Source of the DNA: Vanilla planifolia
Lineage: Eukaryota > Streptophyta > Magnoliopsida > Asparagales > Orchidaceae
NCBI GenBank assembly: GCA_023846275.1
Contig: CM043869.1
Span: 13,735,501 to 13,799,500 of the forward strand
DNA: 64,000 bases
Reading direction: 5' to 3'
In this document: positions 46,605-62,560 of the stretch, piece after piece
Numbering within the stretch: the stretch's first letter is position 1
Layout of the letters: every line of letters starts with the position of its first letter
Program-made: the position numbers and the translations under genes
Notes under the pieces: model-generated
What the model was told of the DNA's origin: nothing
Seen by the model: only the letters and a program-made list of their open reading frames with translations
The model's database searches: none

Positions 46605-47931
46605 CCTCCCGCTTCTCTCTCCTCCGCGCCGCGCCGTTCGTCCGCGCCGAATCCCGCTGAACCGGATCTCGCCACCGGTTCGGGCCTTCGCGCTGAACCG
46701 CGACACCGCCGAACCGAATTAATTAATAATCCGTTAATAAATATTATATAAATACCATTAAATTAAATTTACAATTACTTAATTAAATATAATTAACCTA
46801 ATTCATCTCCTTCCTCGGTCCGACGCCCGCGAAACCCTAGCCGACGAAATCGCCGACCAAATCCAATTCTTCCGCCGATTTCCGGCGACCGCGAACAAGA
46901 AGAAACAAAATCCGATGTTCATACTATCCTAATGTTTCAATAATGCCACTAATTCCTAAGGTTCAATCAGAATTTCCGCCAAAGGAGTTTCATCCGATCC
47001 CCAATTTGACAATTTACGAAATTAAACAATTCCAGCATACGATACTACCTTAACATGAATAAGGCACATAATTGAATCATCACATGCTTGGTAAAATTCC
47101 CAAATTCGGTGGTTATAATTTTCCGAAGAAAACCCTAAAATGCTAAAATCAATAATTTGCATTAATCAATTCTAAAAACCACAATTCGCATGCTCCGGTA
47201 GCTATTTGCAAAATAATCCATATTTTAATTTGCTAAATAACTAATTTAAAACTGAAATTCCTACCTTCCTTCTCCAGCGACGGTGAAGCTCGCACGCGAC
47301 CAACCGCTGCTCCTCGCCGAACGAAACCGGTACCAATCGATTCTCCTCGGTCTCGCGAACCTCCAGGTACAAAAAGCCCCTTGAAAGGCTGCCGGAAAAT
47401 ATCGCCGTTCGCCGCGAACACCCCGTCTCCGGCCACCGCTCGAAAACCCTAACAGCCGAATAAATCGGGTTAAATACCCAGCTTAAACCGGTAATAACCC
47501 GTTAAGAACCCATTAAGCGCCAGTTGACCTTCTAATAACGCCTCTTAAACCCGATCAGCCGGTTAATCTCCACCGCTGATCTTGTCCGTCCGATCCGCTT
47601 ATCCGTGGCTTATCCAACCGCACGCGCAAACGCACTCGGCGAACCGTCCCCGCCTTCGCTGAACCGCTCCGGTCCGGTTCACGCGCGGTAAAAACCAAAT
47701 TCCGGTTTAAAAATAGATTTTCGAATTTCCAAAAATCCAATAAATCCAATTAAACAGGGAAAATTACTTAAAAATTTCCTCGGTGCTCCGAAAAATCCCC
47801 AGAAAATTTCAGAAATTCCAATAGCCTCCAATTGAGCTCCTGGCTCATCCTACTGTCGATCTGAAATCATCCAAGCCATAATTTAATTATTGAAGATTAA
47901 ACATATAATTTTTACTGGGTATAACAATGAT

Positions 47932-48469
47932 CAATAGAGTATTATAGTTGGGGTGACAACCCCCTAAAATGCATCCATAGAGCAAGTCAAGAAAGTCCAA
48001 AATATAATTAAAAATCTATGACAAACTTTGAGGTATGTAGAATCCAAAAAACATAACTTCTACAAAATCTTATTAGCCATGGTTGAACTCAAGGCCACTC
48101 ACCTACCAAGACATATAAGACACACTCTTTCCCTATATGATAACTTCATTGGCAAGAAGGACTTTTCACCAAATAAGAATATTAGGTTTGGTGGACACAG
48201 CCATAAAAACTAAGACAATCATTTAGATCACAATATGCATAAGAAAATCAAAGTAGATGCACCCTACTTAATGGTACCATGACCCTAAAAAATTATTAGA
48301 CTAGTTCACTCAAATAGATAACTTATTTGATTTGCACAGTTTGAATGACAGTAATTAGGCAACCTTTGCCAGGATGAAAATAGTGTGACATGCTCAAATT
48401 TATTGGACCAACATCTTAGCAAAGAACAATATTATGTGTAGAACACTAATCATTTGGCTTAAAATGAAA
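47932..48469. other. Right flank of the solo LTR, no recognised gene
   Basis: This DNA was contiguous with 44400-44757 before the LTR inserted. A 61-codon plus-strand frame at 48028-48213 has unusually mixed codon content for this region, but I do not recognise it and nothing else supports a gene. Confidence 0.35.
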
Positions 48470-51200
<2,731 letters not shown>

Positions 51201-51760
51201 CAATTTTTTTCGAATATTAGACCTCTTACAAAGCATGCCAAAAGTGATTGAGAAATATGGTACTCCTATTATAAAAAATAAATATATGATTTGGTAGATC
51301 TTGTTTGGACAAGTTTGTTGATGCTTATTTCACTTCAATTGAAATTCATTTGAAATTATCATATCTTTTTTAAGTGAAAAGGCTAAAAATATTAAATTAA
51401 TATAAATGTCTAATTATAAAATCTAATCCTTCATTTCTTATCTTGTAATTCAACTTTTTTCCAATTTTTTTCTCTTAATCAATTATTGTGTGATCTAAAT
51501 AAAGCCATCGTCGTTGATTCTTTGGACACAATAAGAAAGATGGAAAACCAAATTGAGGTAGAGGCTAATAAGGTTGATTTAGGTAAAAGTATATGGCATC
51601 TTCTTGCAAGAAGATTTCTATAAGTTTCCAAAAAAAACATGTCTCTGTTCTTGTGCTTTAACTTCCATTTTTTTTACATTGGTCATGAATTTCTTAGATT
51701 TAAGCTCTAATCGAGCCAGTACCTTAGCATTAGATTGATTGGAGGGGGCTTATTAGTAGG

Positions 51761-53920
51761 GTGGCACCCCAATTTTAATAAATGACCAGTTATCATGATT
51801 TTGTATAGTTCAAAAATTTTTGGGAATTTTTGCAACTTTTTAAAAATTATTTAATTTTCAACAAAAAAACTCATACAATGTAAAAGAAGTTATGACTTTT
51901 AAGAGGAGAGTGGTGAACTATAAAAATCAATATACAATTGATTTGGAATTTAATAAGGCCAAGTGGTTAAAATTAGAATTTTTTAAGTGATTAAACAAAT
52001 GATTAAGGATTTAAAATATTAAATAAAAATTTAATTTATAATCTTAAGAAAGTACAAAAAATTATTAAAAATATTAAATGGACTAAAAAAATAACAAAAT
52101 TTGATAAGTACATAAAATTTATAAAGTTCTCATATAAAACTTTTTCAGCATCAAAAAGAGATGAAACTATCACAAAATTAAAAGTTGAAGTAGTCTTAAA
52201 GAAAATAATAAAATTATTTTTATAAGAAGTTTTAGATTTAAAAGTTAGTAAACACACTAAATAGTTCTAGAAAAATGAAAACAAATTTACCAATGGTTAG
52301 TGCTAATTGAAGAGAATCACATGGATATGATTGGAAACTTTTGGACATTATTTTAAAGATTTCACAAAGTTATTAGTGACCCAAGTTTTAACTAAATTAG
52401 ATTTTAATTTCTTAAAAAAACTTAAATCCTAAATGCCTAACATCAAAACTCATGCATTTGTCATGCATTTCAAGTGGGCAAAATTTCTAGAAAAAGGAAA
52501 GTCATGGCTATTAAGGGAAGTAAGAAAATTGGAAAGAATGATTTACCGGAGAAAGGACATTGCTAAGTTATAAAAGGAGGAGCTCGAGATGTGATGGAGG
52601 TTTTAGAAAATTGGAAAATTTTTAAGTGCACAGTGAGCAAAGGTGAGGAAAAAAGAGAAAGAGGAAGTGCTATTTTCAGACCAAGGTAAACAATTTGAGG
52701 AAAGTTTCTATTAGTGCCAAGCAAGGGAAAAAGATTAAAACAAAGAATTCAAGCTAATGAAGAAGCACAAAAATCAAAGCCAATTGATAGGTTAGACCAC
52801 TACAAAATAGAAGTTGACATAGACCAACTTTTCAACTTTTGTATATGTATTGTGTAATGTTATTTGATGCATAAAGACCTCTATAAAAATTTAATTTTTA
52901 TTCAAATAATTGAAGAATGTTTGATAACTTTACTTATACTATCTTTGAATGCTTATTCATATGTTATTTACAATTGATTGTTAAATATAATTATGTTATA
53001 ACAATATTACAATGGAGTTTATTAGGATTATATAATTGTATCATTCAAACCAAGATTTAGGCATCTAGTGGAGAAATGGAGGAAAAAGAAAGATAATTCA
53101 ATTTTTAATTATTCTTGTATGTGAATTAGGAAAAAAATATTTGGAAAAAGAATTAAAATAAAGGTTATTTTAAGAGGGAGGTGTTGGATTTCAAAAGTTT
53201 TAAAAATATTAGTTATCCAAAATGGTATATCTCACTTCAAAATAACTTATTCAATAAGTGGGCCATGATTTAAAATAATATGTTTTGGAGGTAAGGCATA
53301 ATGAGCCATTATATGATATATCTCAATTTAAGACATGTTATAGAGTAGGAGTTAAAATAATTTAAAATTATTTAAGCATTTGTCCTAGAGCTAAGTAAAA
53401 GATAAAAGTAAATTATAAAAATATAGAAGAAAATATTATAAATAAATTTACATGATTTCTTTAAAAATTGGATAAATTTAAAAAAAAAGAGTTCTTATTA
53501 TAAGTTTTTTACTTATTATTGTACTTATTTATTATATGATATTGACCTAACATAATCGTGAGCCCAAATTATTTGTTTTATATACAAGTTACAATATTTT
53601 TTCATTAATCTAGTGATGATTGATTTAACCTTTTAACATTTTGGAGAATATTGAGACATAACATAAGACTCTAAGAGAGCAATGAGAGAAATAATACTTC
53701 ACTTGCTAGTGGTTTAATTTTTTTAATATCGTGATGTACTAGTTGTTGAAACAACTAATTTATTTGACTAATGATGGATTTATATTAGTTATTTCATTGT
53801 GATAGATCATGTATTCAACTTGTTGATTTTAAATAAAACATGAAAAGAAAATGGTTTTAAAAATAGTAGAAGAAGAAGATAGTGTGATACTCTTAAAAAG
53901 CAAGTTTGGTCACCATAAAA
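51761..53920 (+). mobile_element. Probable 5' LTR of the plus-strand gypsy element
   Basis: It starts TGGCACCCCAATTTT and has a purine-rich zone at 52610-52690. It ends near 'gtttggtcaccat', which resembles the complement of the left LTR end at 10202. The size (about 2.2 kb) matches the other LTRs of 2.3-2.5 kb. It resembles 24407-25590 over several hundred bases. It is old and its end is approximate. Confidence 0.45.
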
Positions 53921-55080
53921 AAGTAAACAATCTAAGATGTGAAACTTAGACAAAATTGAACATGGTATGCAAAAGTAGATTGGAAAAATTTAAGATAACA
54001 TTATAGACACGTACAAATCAAGGATTTGAAAACTAGGAAGAGCTAGAGAGCCTAAAGTAGTGAGCATGGGTAGACATTTAAAGGCAAATACAAACATGTT
54101 ACACCATTAAATTTTATTCTATGTTAAAGATTGTATCTTGATTGTGCATTGCAAAAGACCTAAGAAGAATAAAAATTTTTTCAAATATGTAGCACCAAAA
54201 ATAGGTTTAATGTATGTATGATACTTCAAGAACAATGTATAGTGGATTAGGTATAAAATGAATGAACTTTGAAATAATGCAAAGAATTACATATGGATGG
54301 TATCATTGACGTACAATATGTTGGCAACTTTATATAATATGTTATGCTTCTTGTACAATGCATCAGACCTATAAATGATTAGAGATACAAAAAATCAAGA
54401 GAAATGTTACATTAATAACTAACATACACTATGTCAAACTTAGAACAACATGAGATACTTAGACTGAGAGAGAAAAAAAGGTAAACATAGTGTGTTAGCC
54501 TCAAAATAAATAATATATACTTGAGGAGTAACCTAAGGATAACATGCAATACATTTAAATTGAATGTACATTACATCAACTTATGAGAATAATCTAAAAA
54601 ATTCTTTTGTTTAACAATCTGCTAGGCTATATTTGTGATAAAGATTGAGCATACAATATGTTAGAAGAAACAAACAATACAAAAAGTTTCGTTGATGATT
54701 AGAAGGGCCATTGTGTAGAGAACACCATAGGACTAAATGTACGATGCATTGATTAGTGGAGTTGCATTACATTAATAGTTGGTATGAGGAGAAGATTATT
54801 GTGGAACATACAATATGTGAATATGAACATATAATATGTTATAGATAAAAAGAAAATTAGAAGTTTATGGAAGAGCACGTCATAGAACTATATAGCAATC
54901 TAAAAGGGAGAGATGTAAGATTTAATAAGGATGTATTGGTAAATACTTTAATGTTTCACTATATTATGCAGTAATGATATTGTTTAAAATTAAAAATGCA
55001 CCATGATAATTATGAAAAATAGCTTCAAGATATAAAAACAATTACAAAGAAGAGGTAAGCAATTCAAACAATAAGAGGAT
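53921..55080 (+). other. Leader region of the plus-strand gypsy element
   Basis: Non-coding sequence between the probable LTR and gag. It is rich in 'acaatatgtt' and 'acaatatg' words at 54240-54840, the same position relative to gag as the TCATA/TATGA-rich leader of the minus-strand element at 16700-17756. Confidence 0.4.
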
Positions 55081-58000
55081 TATAACAATTTAAGGGTAAA
55101 AGGACAATGATGAAAGAAAAAGAGCCTTACAAATGCAATCAAGCATTAAAAAAGTTGAAGCACTAACCAAGAAAATAGGTTGGTGGAATATGCCTGAGGT
55201 GATGACCATCACATTTAAAAGTACTATAGATCCAATTCAAGAGAAAGATTTGGCTAAAGAGAGTTGAAATTCTATTTGATATTATAGCATGCAATGACCA
55301 TAAGAAAGTGCCTCTGATAGTTTTGTTATTGGATAGTGTTGTGTAGTATTAGTGGAGTTAGCAATGAAGAATAATGTTTAGGGGTTGAGAAAAATTTTAG
55401 ATTTTTTGAAGAGAATTTTGACATGCATCCTTGGAATAGTATATTCCTAAATGAACTAGAGAGAAGGTGAGAGACAACTTATCAATATTGTATTCAAGGA
55501 ATCTAATTATCACAAAATAAAAATAGACCTTATCAAGACTTGTAAGGTAACATTAGAACTAGTTACAATAAAGAAACAATGATACTATCTATTTATTAAG
55601 AGATTCTATCAAAAATATAATGGCTCCAATGAAGTTTGAATCTTATCAACAATTGATAGAAGTAGCCATGAGAATTAAATAAGACTTAGCCACAATGAAA
55701 TCCAGAAGAATAAAAAATAAAAGGAAAGGAAATTTCTCTACACAAGAAAGCAACAAATCTAAGAAGACTAGATCTAAATCTAGAGGGATTTAATCATGGA
55801 AGTCTCCATAATGTCAAATATCTGAAAAATTTCATTGTAAAGAATGTTAAAAGAAAGGAACGAAGCATTTCAATTGCAAGGGATTTGGAAACTATGTCAA
55901 GAAATGTTTAAAAGGCTAAGGAAAATAACATGTAGCTAGAGGTGGAAAAGAGTTCGCATAGCATGGACCTTCTCCAAAATCAAGAGTAATAATGAGTCAA
56001 AAGGAAGCTCCATCAACTTCAGATGCCATTATAAGTGCTTTAAAATTTTTTAATCAACCTATAGAAGTTTTATTTGATTGTAAAGCATCACAAACATTTG
56101 TTTTTATAGCATTAGTTAAGAACACGAAAATTTATAAATAATTATGGACCCCTTTACAAGTTATTTTGCTAATTAAGTAATATCATAGACAAGTACATTA
56201 AGGAGAAACTAGAAATAAAGAAAAAAATCATTTAATTTGAAGTTGATATTAATTGACATAACAAAATTTTATAGCATCTTGGATGTGGATTGGTTAGTAA
56301 CTCAATGATTTATTTTTTATTATTGTGATAAGAAAATAAGTATTTATATAGAGTATGAAACTAAACTAGTACACTTTAGTAAAGGAAGGAAGGTATCACT
56401 CATGTTAGAAATAAAGTCAAATAATCTACTACATAAAGGATGTGAATATTACCTAAAATCTATATAAGGTGCAAAACAAAAAGAACTACAAATTCAAGAT
56501 GTGCCAATTGTATGTGAATACCCATAAGTGTTTTTAGAAGACTTGCCAAGGTTACCACTGTATAGAAAAATTGGGTTTGTCATTGACTTAGTACTCATAG
56601 TAGAACTAATATCCAATGCACCTTATGGGATAGCAACTATGGAGTTACATGAGATGAAGTGTCAACTATAAAAAATTTTAAATCAAGGTTTAATAGACCT
56701 AGTGTTTTACCTTGTGGAGCATTAATACTCTTTGTCAAAAAAAATAAGTTGAAAGTTTATGCATATAGAATTTAAAAAATTATTATAAAGAATAATCCTT
56801 TACTTGAGTAGATGCATTATTTGATCAACGTCAAGTTGCCAAGGTGTTCTCTAAAATGTACTTAAGATCAAGATGCAATCAACCAAAAATATAGAAGGAA
56901 TATATATCCAAGATAGCATTCAAGAGCAAATATGGTCACCACGAATTCTTGGTACTTCTTTTTGAATCGACAAATGCACCAAGTGCATTTATGGACCTCA
57001 TGAGTCAGTTGTTTAAGTAATGGTTAGATAATTTCATTATAGTTTTCATCGATGACTACCTAATAAATTTTAGAAGTAAAGATGAGCATACATAACATCT
57101 AGAAATGGTATTATAGAAATTGAAAGAGCATCAGTTCTATACATAATTTTCCAAGAGAGTATTAATAGATACTCAGAAGGTGAGTACATAACTGATTAAT
57201 TCATGCCTATAAATGTTACGAAAATCAAAAGTTCTTAGCATTAGCTAATTAAAAAAAGAAGTTTGCCAATAAGTTTTCACTGATTATCATTCCTTTAATA
57301 AGACTTACATAGAAAGCTATTCCATTTAACTCAGGTCAGAAGGGAAAAGGTAGGTTTTAAACTTTAAAGATGAGATTAACATTTGCACTAGTATTGGCCT
57401 TATTTAACTAGTGAAGAATTTGAAGCCCACATTGGTGCATCACTACAAGGATTGGATTTGTATTAATAAAAAGTGGAAAAGTAATATACAATGCTTCCGA
57501 ACAACTATTACTACACAAGAAGAGTTACCCTTGTGCACAATATAGAATTACGGCTATCATAATTGCTTTAAAGATTTGATGACATTACTTATTTGATAAA
57601 AAAACTGAAAGTTACTTAGAGCCTAAAGTACATATTCATGTCAAAGGATCTCTACTTGAGGTAATGTTTAGAATTATTCAAAGTATATAACATAGATATT
57701 ATACATCACCTAGGAAAAGATAATGTGGTTGCAAATGCATTAAGTAGAAGGGCAAGCTTGAGTAGTTTAAATCTTAAACTAGAAGGAACACAACTATTCA
57801 TTGAGATGAATAGGCTACAACTTAATGTGACATATACTACTAATATGAAAAGTTTTAATCAAGTTACAATCTTAGTAGAGTGGCTACAAGATCTTATAAA
57901 ATTTCAAGGCAAAGACGAGTAAGCACAAAAGGTCAAAGCCAAGCTCTTGGATGACAAGAGGTAGATTTTCATCTAAATCAAGATAATGTTCTTTTGTATT

Positions 58001-58800
58001 ACAAAAATATATTATGCATTGTAAATTAGAAAGTAACATTATTAATATTATTACAAGATGCCCATGAAGCCAGATATACAATACATCCTTATATAACAAA
58101 AGCATATTAGAATATGAAGGGGAATTTTTGACAATCAAGAATGATAAAGGATATACAAGATTATGTGAGTAAATGCTTAATTTGTTAAGAAGTTAAACAA
58201 AAGCATCAAAAAGCAAATAGAACATTACAACCAATACAAATGTGAAACAATTTTTTATAGATTGTATTATTGGTCTTCCTAAGGCTAACCAAGAAAAAGG
58301 TATCATATGAATAATTATAGATAGGTTAAAGAAAATGACACTTTTTATCAATTAAGGCAAGATATATGATAAAGAAATTGGATAACTTTATACATAACAA
58401 ATTGTGAAATTATGAAGAGTTCAAAAACCAATAGTATATGATCAGGATTCTAAATTTACTTCATAATTTTGGAGAAAAATTCAAGAGACATTTAGAAAGT
58501 TTAGTACAATATTCCATCCTCAAAGATGTAGTCAAACAATTAGGACAATCAAGAAATTGAAAGATATGCTAAGGCTATGAGTATTGGACTTTGGTACAAG
58601 TTGAGAAGCACATATATCACAAATTGAGTTTGTTTATAATAATAATTGTTAATAAAGTATTGAGATGGATATATTTTAATAATTATAAGGATGAAAGTTT
58701 TAATCACCACTACAATGATACGATGGGGAAAAGGCATTAGTTGGATTAGAGATCAAAATATAAATCCTGAATAAGATGAAACTCATTAAGGAAAAAAACT
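55081..58800 (+). mobile_element. Ty3/gypsy gag-pol remnant, plus strand
   Basis: Domains appear in gypsy order. A gag zinc-knuckle-like Cys/His cluster is near 55835-55915, a protease region near 56050-56300, and reverse transcriptase at 56560-57250 ('MDLMSQLFK', then 'FIIVFIDDYLINF'). RNase H covers 57330-57720. The 'NVVANALSRRA' junction is at 57725-57757, the integrase zinc-binding block 'DAHEARYTIHPY' near 58050, and the integrase core to about 58740 ('TIFHPQRCSQT'). It looks like a nearly complete internal region with many breaks. No downstream LTR follows. It meets an opposite-strand element at about 58.9-59.0 kb. Confidence 0.75.
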
Positions 58801-59039
58801 ACGGGCAAAGGATCGTTAAAAGAAGTAGAATAATACTAAGAACCATAAGGTAGAATTCTAAGAAAGAGATCAATTCTTTGTCAATGTGAGACTTCCAAAA
58901 AGTCTAATAAAGTTTGGTTAATGAAGAAAACTAAAATAATAAAACATTATTCATTTCTAAATTATTGATAGTATTAGTGTATTAGTGTCTTCTCATTACT
59001 TTGAGAGTGAAAAGCTATATTAAATCTTAATTGAACACT

Positions 59040-62000
59040 AAAAGATTTGTATACATATCTCTAAAATAAGAAGATATATTTAGAATCTCTATAAGAAATA
59101 ATCATTTTTGAAACTTCATGTAATCTCACAACTTGTTGAACATACAAATGATTTGACTTTTCTACTAGAAAGGACGTTATACTTATAAGAAAATGTGTAG
59201 ACTTATTGATTCTATCCATAATTATTCATCTAAAGTGATGTCCTATAGAAGCATTAATTAGTCTGACAATGAAATCCATAGTCATACATTCCTAATTCCA
59301 TTCAAGAAGAAATAAGAGTTGCAATAAGACATTAGATTTTTTGTCATTTACTTTTAATTGGTTGTCAAAAAGGCATTTTTTTGCCCTATTTGGCCATGTC
59401 ACTTTTTATATAAGACCACCAATATATTTGTCTCAATTCTTTGTATATCTCATTATTTCTTAGGTCGATGGAATACTTATAGTAATGAGCTTTAACGAAT
59501 AATAGTTGCTTAAACTATTGGTTGGTATGGAAAACCTATAATAAAATCTCAAAAAATCATACTCATCAAAAGACATAGTTAGATTCCCATCAATCTATAA
59601 TACTTTAAATCAACTTTTGATATTCCACACCTTAAAGTTGATTATCTCTAATAAAATCAAGCCAATCAGTCCTTCAGGAGAGCTAATAAAACAAGCTAAC
59701 ATTTTTTAACGTAGCTTTCTCCATCTATAATTTTTCTATTCTAAAACGTCAATTTTAATCAAGTTGTCTCATAAAAGAACACACCACAACCTTCATGCTT
59801 AGTGTATTAGCAATAACATTAGTTTTAGTCTCATAATAATTCATGACGATATCTTAATTTTTAATAAATTCTAACCATCTCTTCTATCTCATATTTGATT
59901 CTAAGTAAAAAGATATTTTAAGCTCTAATGATCAGTAAACACTTCACATTTTATCCCATACAAGTAGTGCCTTAAAAATGTTGAAGAAAAGATTATAATA
60001 AATAAGTCTAAAACATGCACTATATAATTATTTACATAAGGATTTAGCTATCCAAAAGCATAAGTGACAAATTTATCATTCTACATTAAAATTAATCCAA
60101 ATATTTGGAGTGAAGCAATACTAAAGATTTCATAACCATCAAACCGTTCAAGCAATAACAAAGCTAAAGTTATTGCTAATTTTTCTTTCAACTATAGAAA
60201 ATTACTATCATAATCGACATCACACTCAAATTTCACAACTTTCTAGTTTAGTCTCATAACTGGTAATGCGATCTGATAGACCTGTGCAATTTTTCAATAA
60301 GAGCTAACTAAACCACAAAACTCTAACTTTTTGAATCATGATTGGGTCTAAGACAATCCACAACAAGAAAAATTTTTTGAGAATCAATAGATGCTTATAC
60401 TATATTAATCATGCGTTCCAAAATACCGCTTATGACAACCAAAAGTTTCACTTAAAAATTTTTGCATAATCAATTTTCTCTCAAAATTTTTAATACAATA
60501 TGCAAGCATAGAACATGAACATCTAAAGATCTCGAGTACACAAGAATATCATCAATAATGACTATCACAAATTGATATAAAGTCATTCTAAGAATTTTGT
60601 TTATTAAATTCATAAAAGTTACAGGTGCAATTATCAAACAAGAAGGTAATACCAAGAACTCAAAGTTTCAATGATGAGTTCTAAAAATAGTCTTAGCTAT
60701 ATCTACTTTAATTTATAATTGATCATGCACATATCTCATGCCTATCTTAAAAACAATTGAGACGTCCTATAACTAATCAAATAAATTATCAATCCTTGAT
60801 TATAGATATTTGTTCTTAATTTCTAATTTATTTATTTCATGATAGTCTACATATATTGTTTCATTTAACACAATATTTTTTCTTAACAAATAGATTAGGT
60901 GCTTACTATAAAGATGCACTAAAGTAAATAAAACCATTGTCTAACAATATTTAGAACTAAAATTCTATCTCTGCTAATTCTAGAAGTGGCATTCTACATG
61001 AAGTACTAGATATAAATTCAAATCCTAATATTAATTAGATTTCAAACTCAATCTTTTTATAAAAAAAATCATCTAATTTCTTTGAAAAGTTATCCAAATA
61101 TTCACAAATTATTAGTATATTAAGTCATCCTACAAATGTTTTATCATCAGTTATAATAAATAATAAAAATCCTTCATTCCTTTTCTCAATAATTTGTAAA
61201 CATTCAATACAATAATGAATAGGATTCATCTTTCTTTACAAAAGAAGATTACATTCTCTCCATCTAGAATTGTAATATAATTCTCCTTTTCACACAATCA
61301 ATAAATGCCTAGTGTTCATATAGTTAATCCATGCTCAAAATAATATCAAATTTGAATAATGTCAAAAGAAGTAATTCAGCAACAAATTCTTTTTTTTTCA
61401 AATTCTATTTCTTTTTAGACAAACACATATACTTGAAATTTACTCCTATTAAGAAATTTTACAAGTAAAGGGTACTTATTAGTTTCAATTTAATAATCAA
61501 TGTATCAAGCATAAGATGAGATATAAATAAATATGAGGCACCACTTTCAAATAAAATAGCTAGTTAAAACTATTAGGAAAATATCATACCTTCTATCACA
61601 TCAGTTGAGTGAGGGGCATCCTCTTGAGTAATCATATACACTCTAAGCATACCACCCTATCTTATAGATTATCTTCAACTTACACTTCAAAAGATTGTAG
61701 GTGAAGCCCTCCCTTTGCCTTTGCCAAGACCTCTTCCCAACACCATGGCCAAAACTAAGTAGGAAAAGATGCTACCTCTAACCTTACTAGAAAACCTAGG
61801 TCTCTACAACTAAACCACTTGAGTTAGCCTACCTACTTGACTCTAGAAACCCCTTGATGAAATTGGTTACATTCTGGGCATTAAGGCATGTTACCATTAA
61901 ACGTATTGGCCATCCTATTGCCGTCAATACCATAGTCTTATTAACTATACTAGAAGTGATCAAATCATCTACCACTTTCCTTTTGTCAAATAATTTCTTC

Positions 62001-62560
62001 AACAAACTTTAAAAAATTATTATTTTTATTAGTAAAAAATAACATTAATGGATTCCATCAGCCCTTTGCAAAAATAAAGTTACTACATATGTTACATAAT
62101 GAGTTAGAAAAGAACGTCTTCTTTCATAATCTATTACTAACTTGTCCCCTTTATGACTATCAACACTTCTTATATATTTTCTCTGATAGATTGGGACACA
62201 ACATTTTTTAAAATCATCAACAAATTCTTTTCATGAGATTTCTCTTATTGGATAGTTTCTAAAATGTAGGTAGTTCTAAATTTCCTACCATAAAATAGAA
62301 GTCATGTTTGAAACTAACAAAGTAAATAACACTTTTTTGTTCTCATCATGCTATATCATCAAAACTTTTGTATGTCTAACTTAGCCAATTTTTTGCTATT
62401 AGTGGATCAAATCCTTTTTAAAAATAAGGAGATTTTGTCCGATAAAATTGCTTTGTTAGCTTATCTACATGGAACTAATTACACCCAGCTTATTCCATTA
62501 ATAATCATCATCAATATTCAATAAAATACAAAAACCTTGTATTGAAGTCCTAAGGACATT
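59040..62560 (-). mobile_element. Ty3/gypsy gag-pol remnant, minus strand, 3'-truncated
   Basis: On the minus strand, gag sequence ('FDPLIAKNWL') is near 62380-62420. The gag/protease border with a 'VVCLECI' block is near 61640, and reverse transcriptase with 'VIIDDILVYSRS' is at 60528-60563. RNase H follows, then the integrase zinc-binding and core start at 59250-59520 ('YSIDLRNNEIYKELRQIYWW'). The C-terminal integrase and 3' LTR are absent because the sequence meets the plus-strand element there. It is an old fossil with many breaks. Confidence 0.7.

Larger units (their letters stand above)
44758..47926 (-). mobile_element. Well-preserved solo LTR, Ty3/gypsy (Tekay/Del-like), 3169 bp
   Basis: It starts TGTTACACCCC and ends GGGTATAACA, which are inverted TG...CA termini. 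It is flanked by a perfect 5-bp target duplication ATGAT (44753-44757 and 47927-47931). No gag or pol sequence lies inside, so it is a solo LTR left by LTR-LTR recombination. G+C and CpG are far higher than in neighbouring DNA, which with the exact duplication points to a comparatively recent insertion. On the minus strand the first 200 bases ('TTTCTGGGGATTTTTCGGAGC' type words) resemble the start of the decayed LTR at 51761, supporting a minus orientation. A TATA-like 'TATTTATATAAT' lies on the minus strand near 46742-46760. Minus-strand open frames within it are not genes. The lineage assignment rests on LTR length and termini only. Confidence 0.85.

Noticed and set aside
44758-47926. Reading the GC-rich block as a host gene or CpG-island promoter
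   Set aside because: The TG...CA termini and perfect ATGAT duplication define it as an LTR, and no long coherent reading frame is present.
48028-48213. Plus-strand 61-codon frame next to the solo LTR
   Set aside because: Plausible codon mix but short, unrecognised and isolated. It could be a scrap of an unknown transposon.
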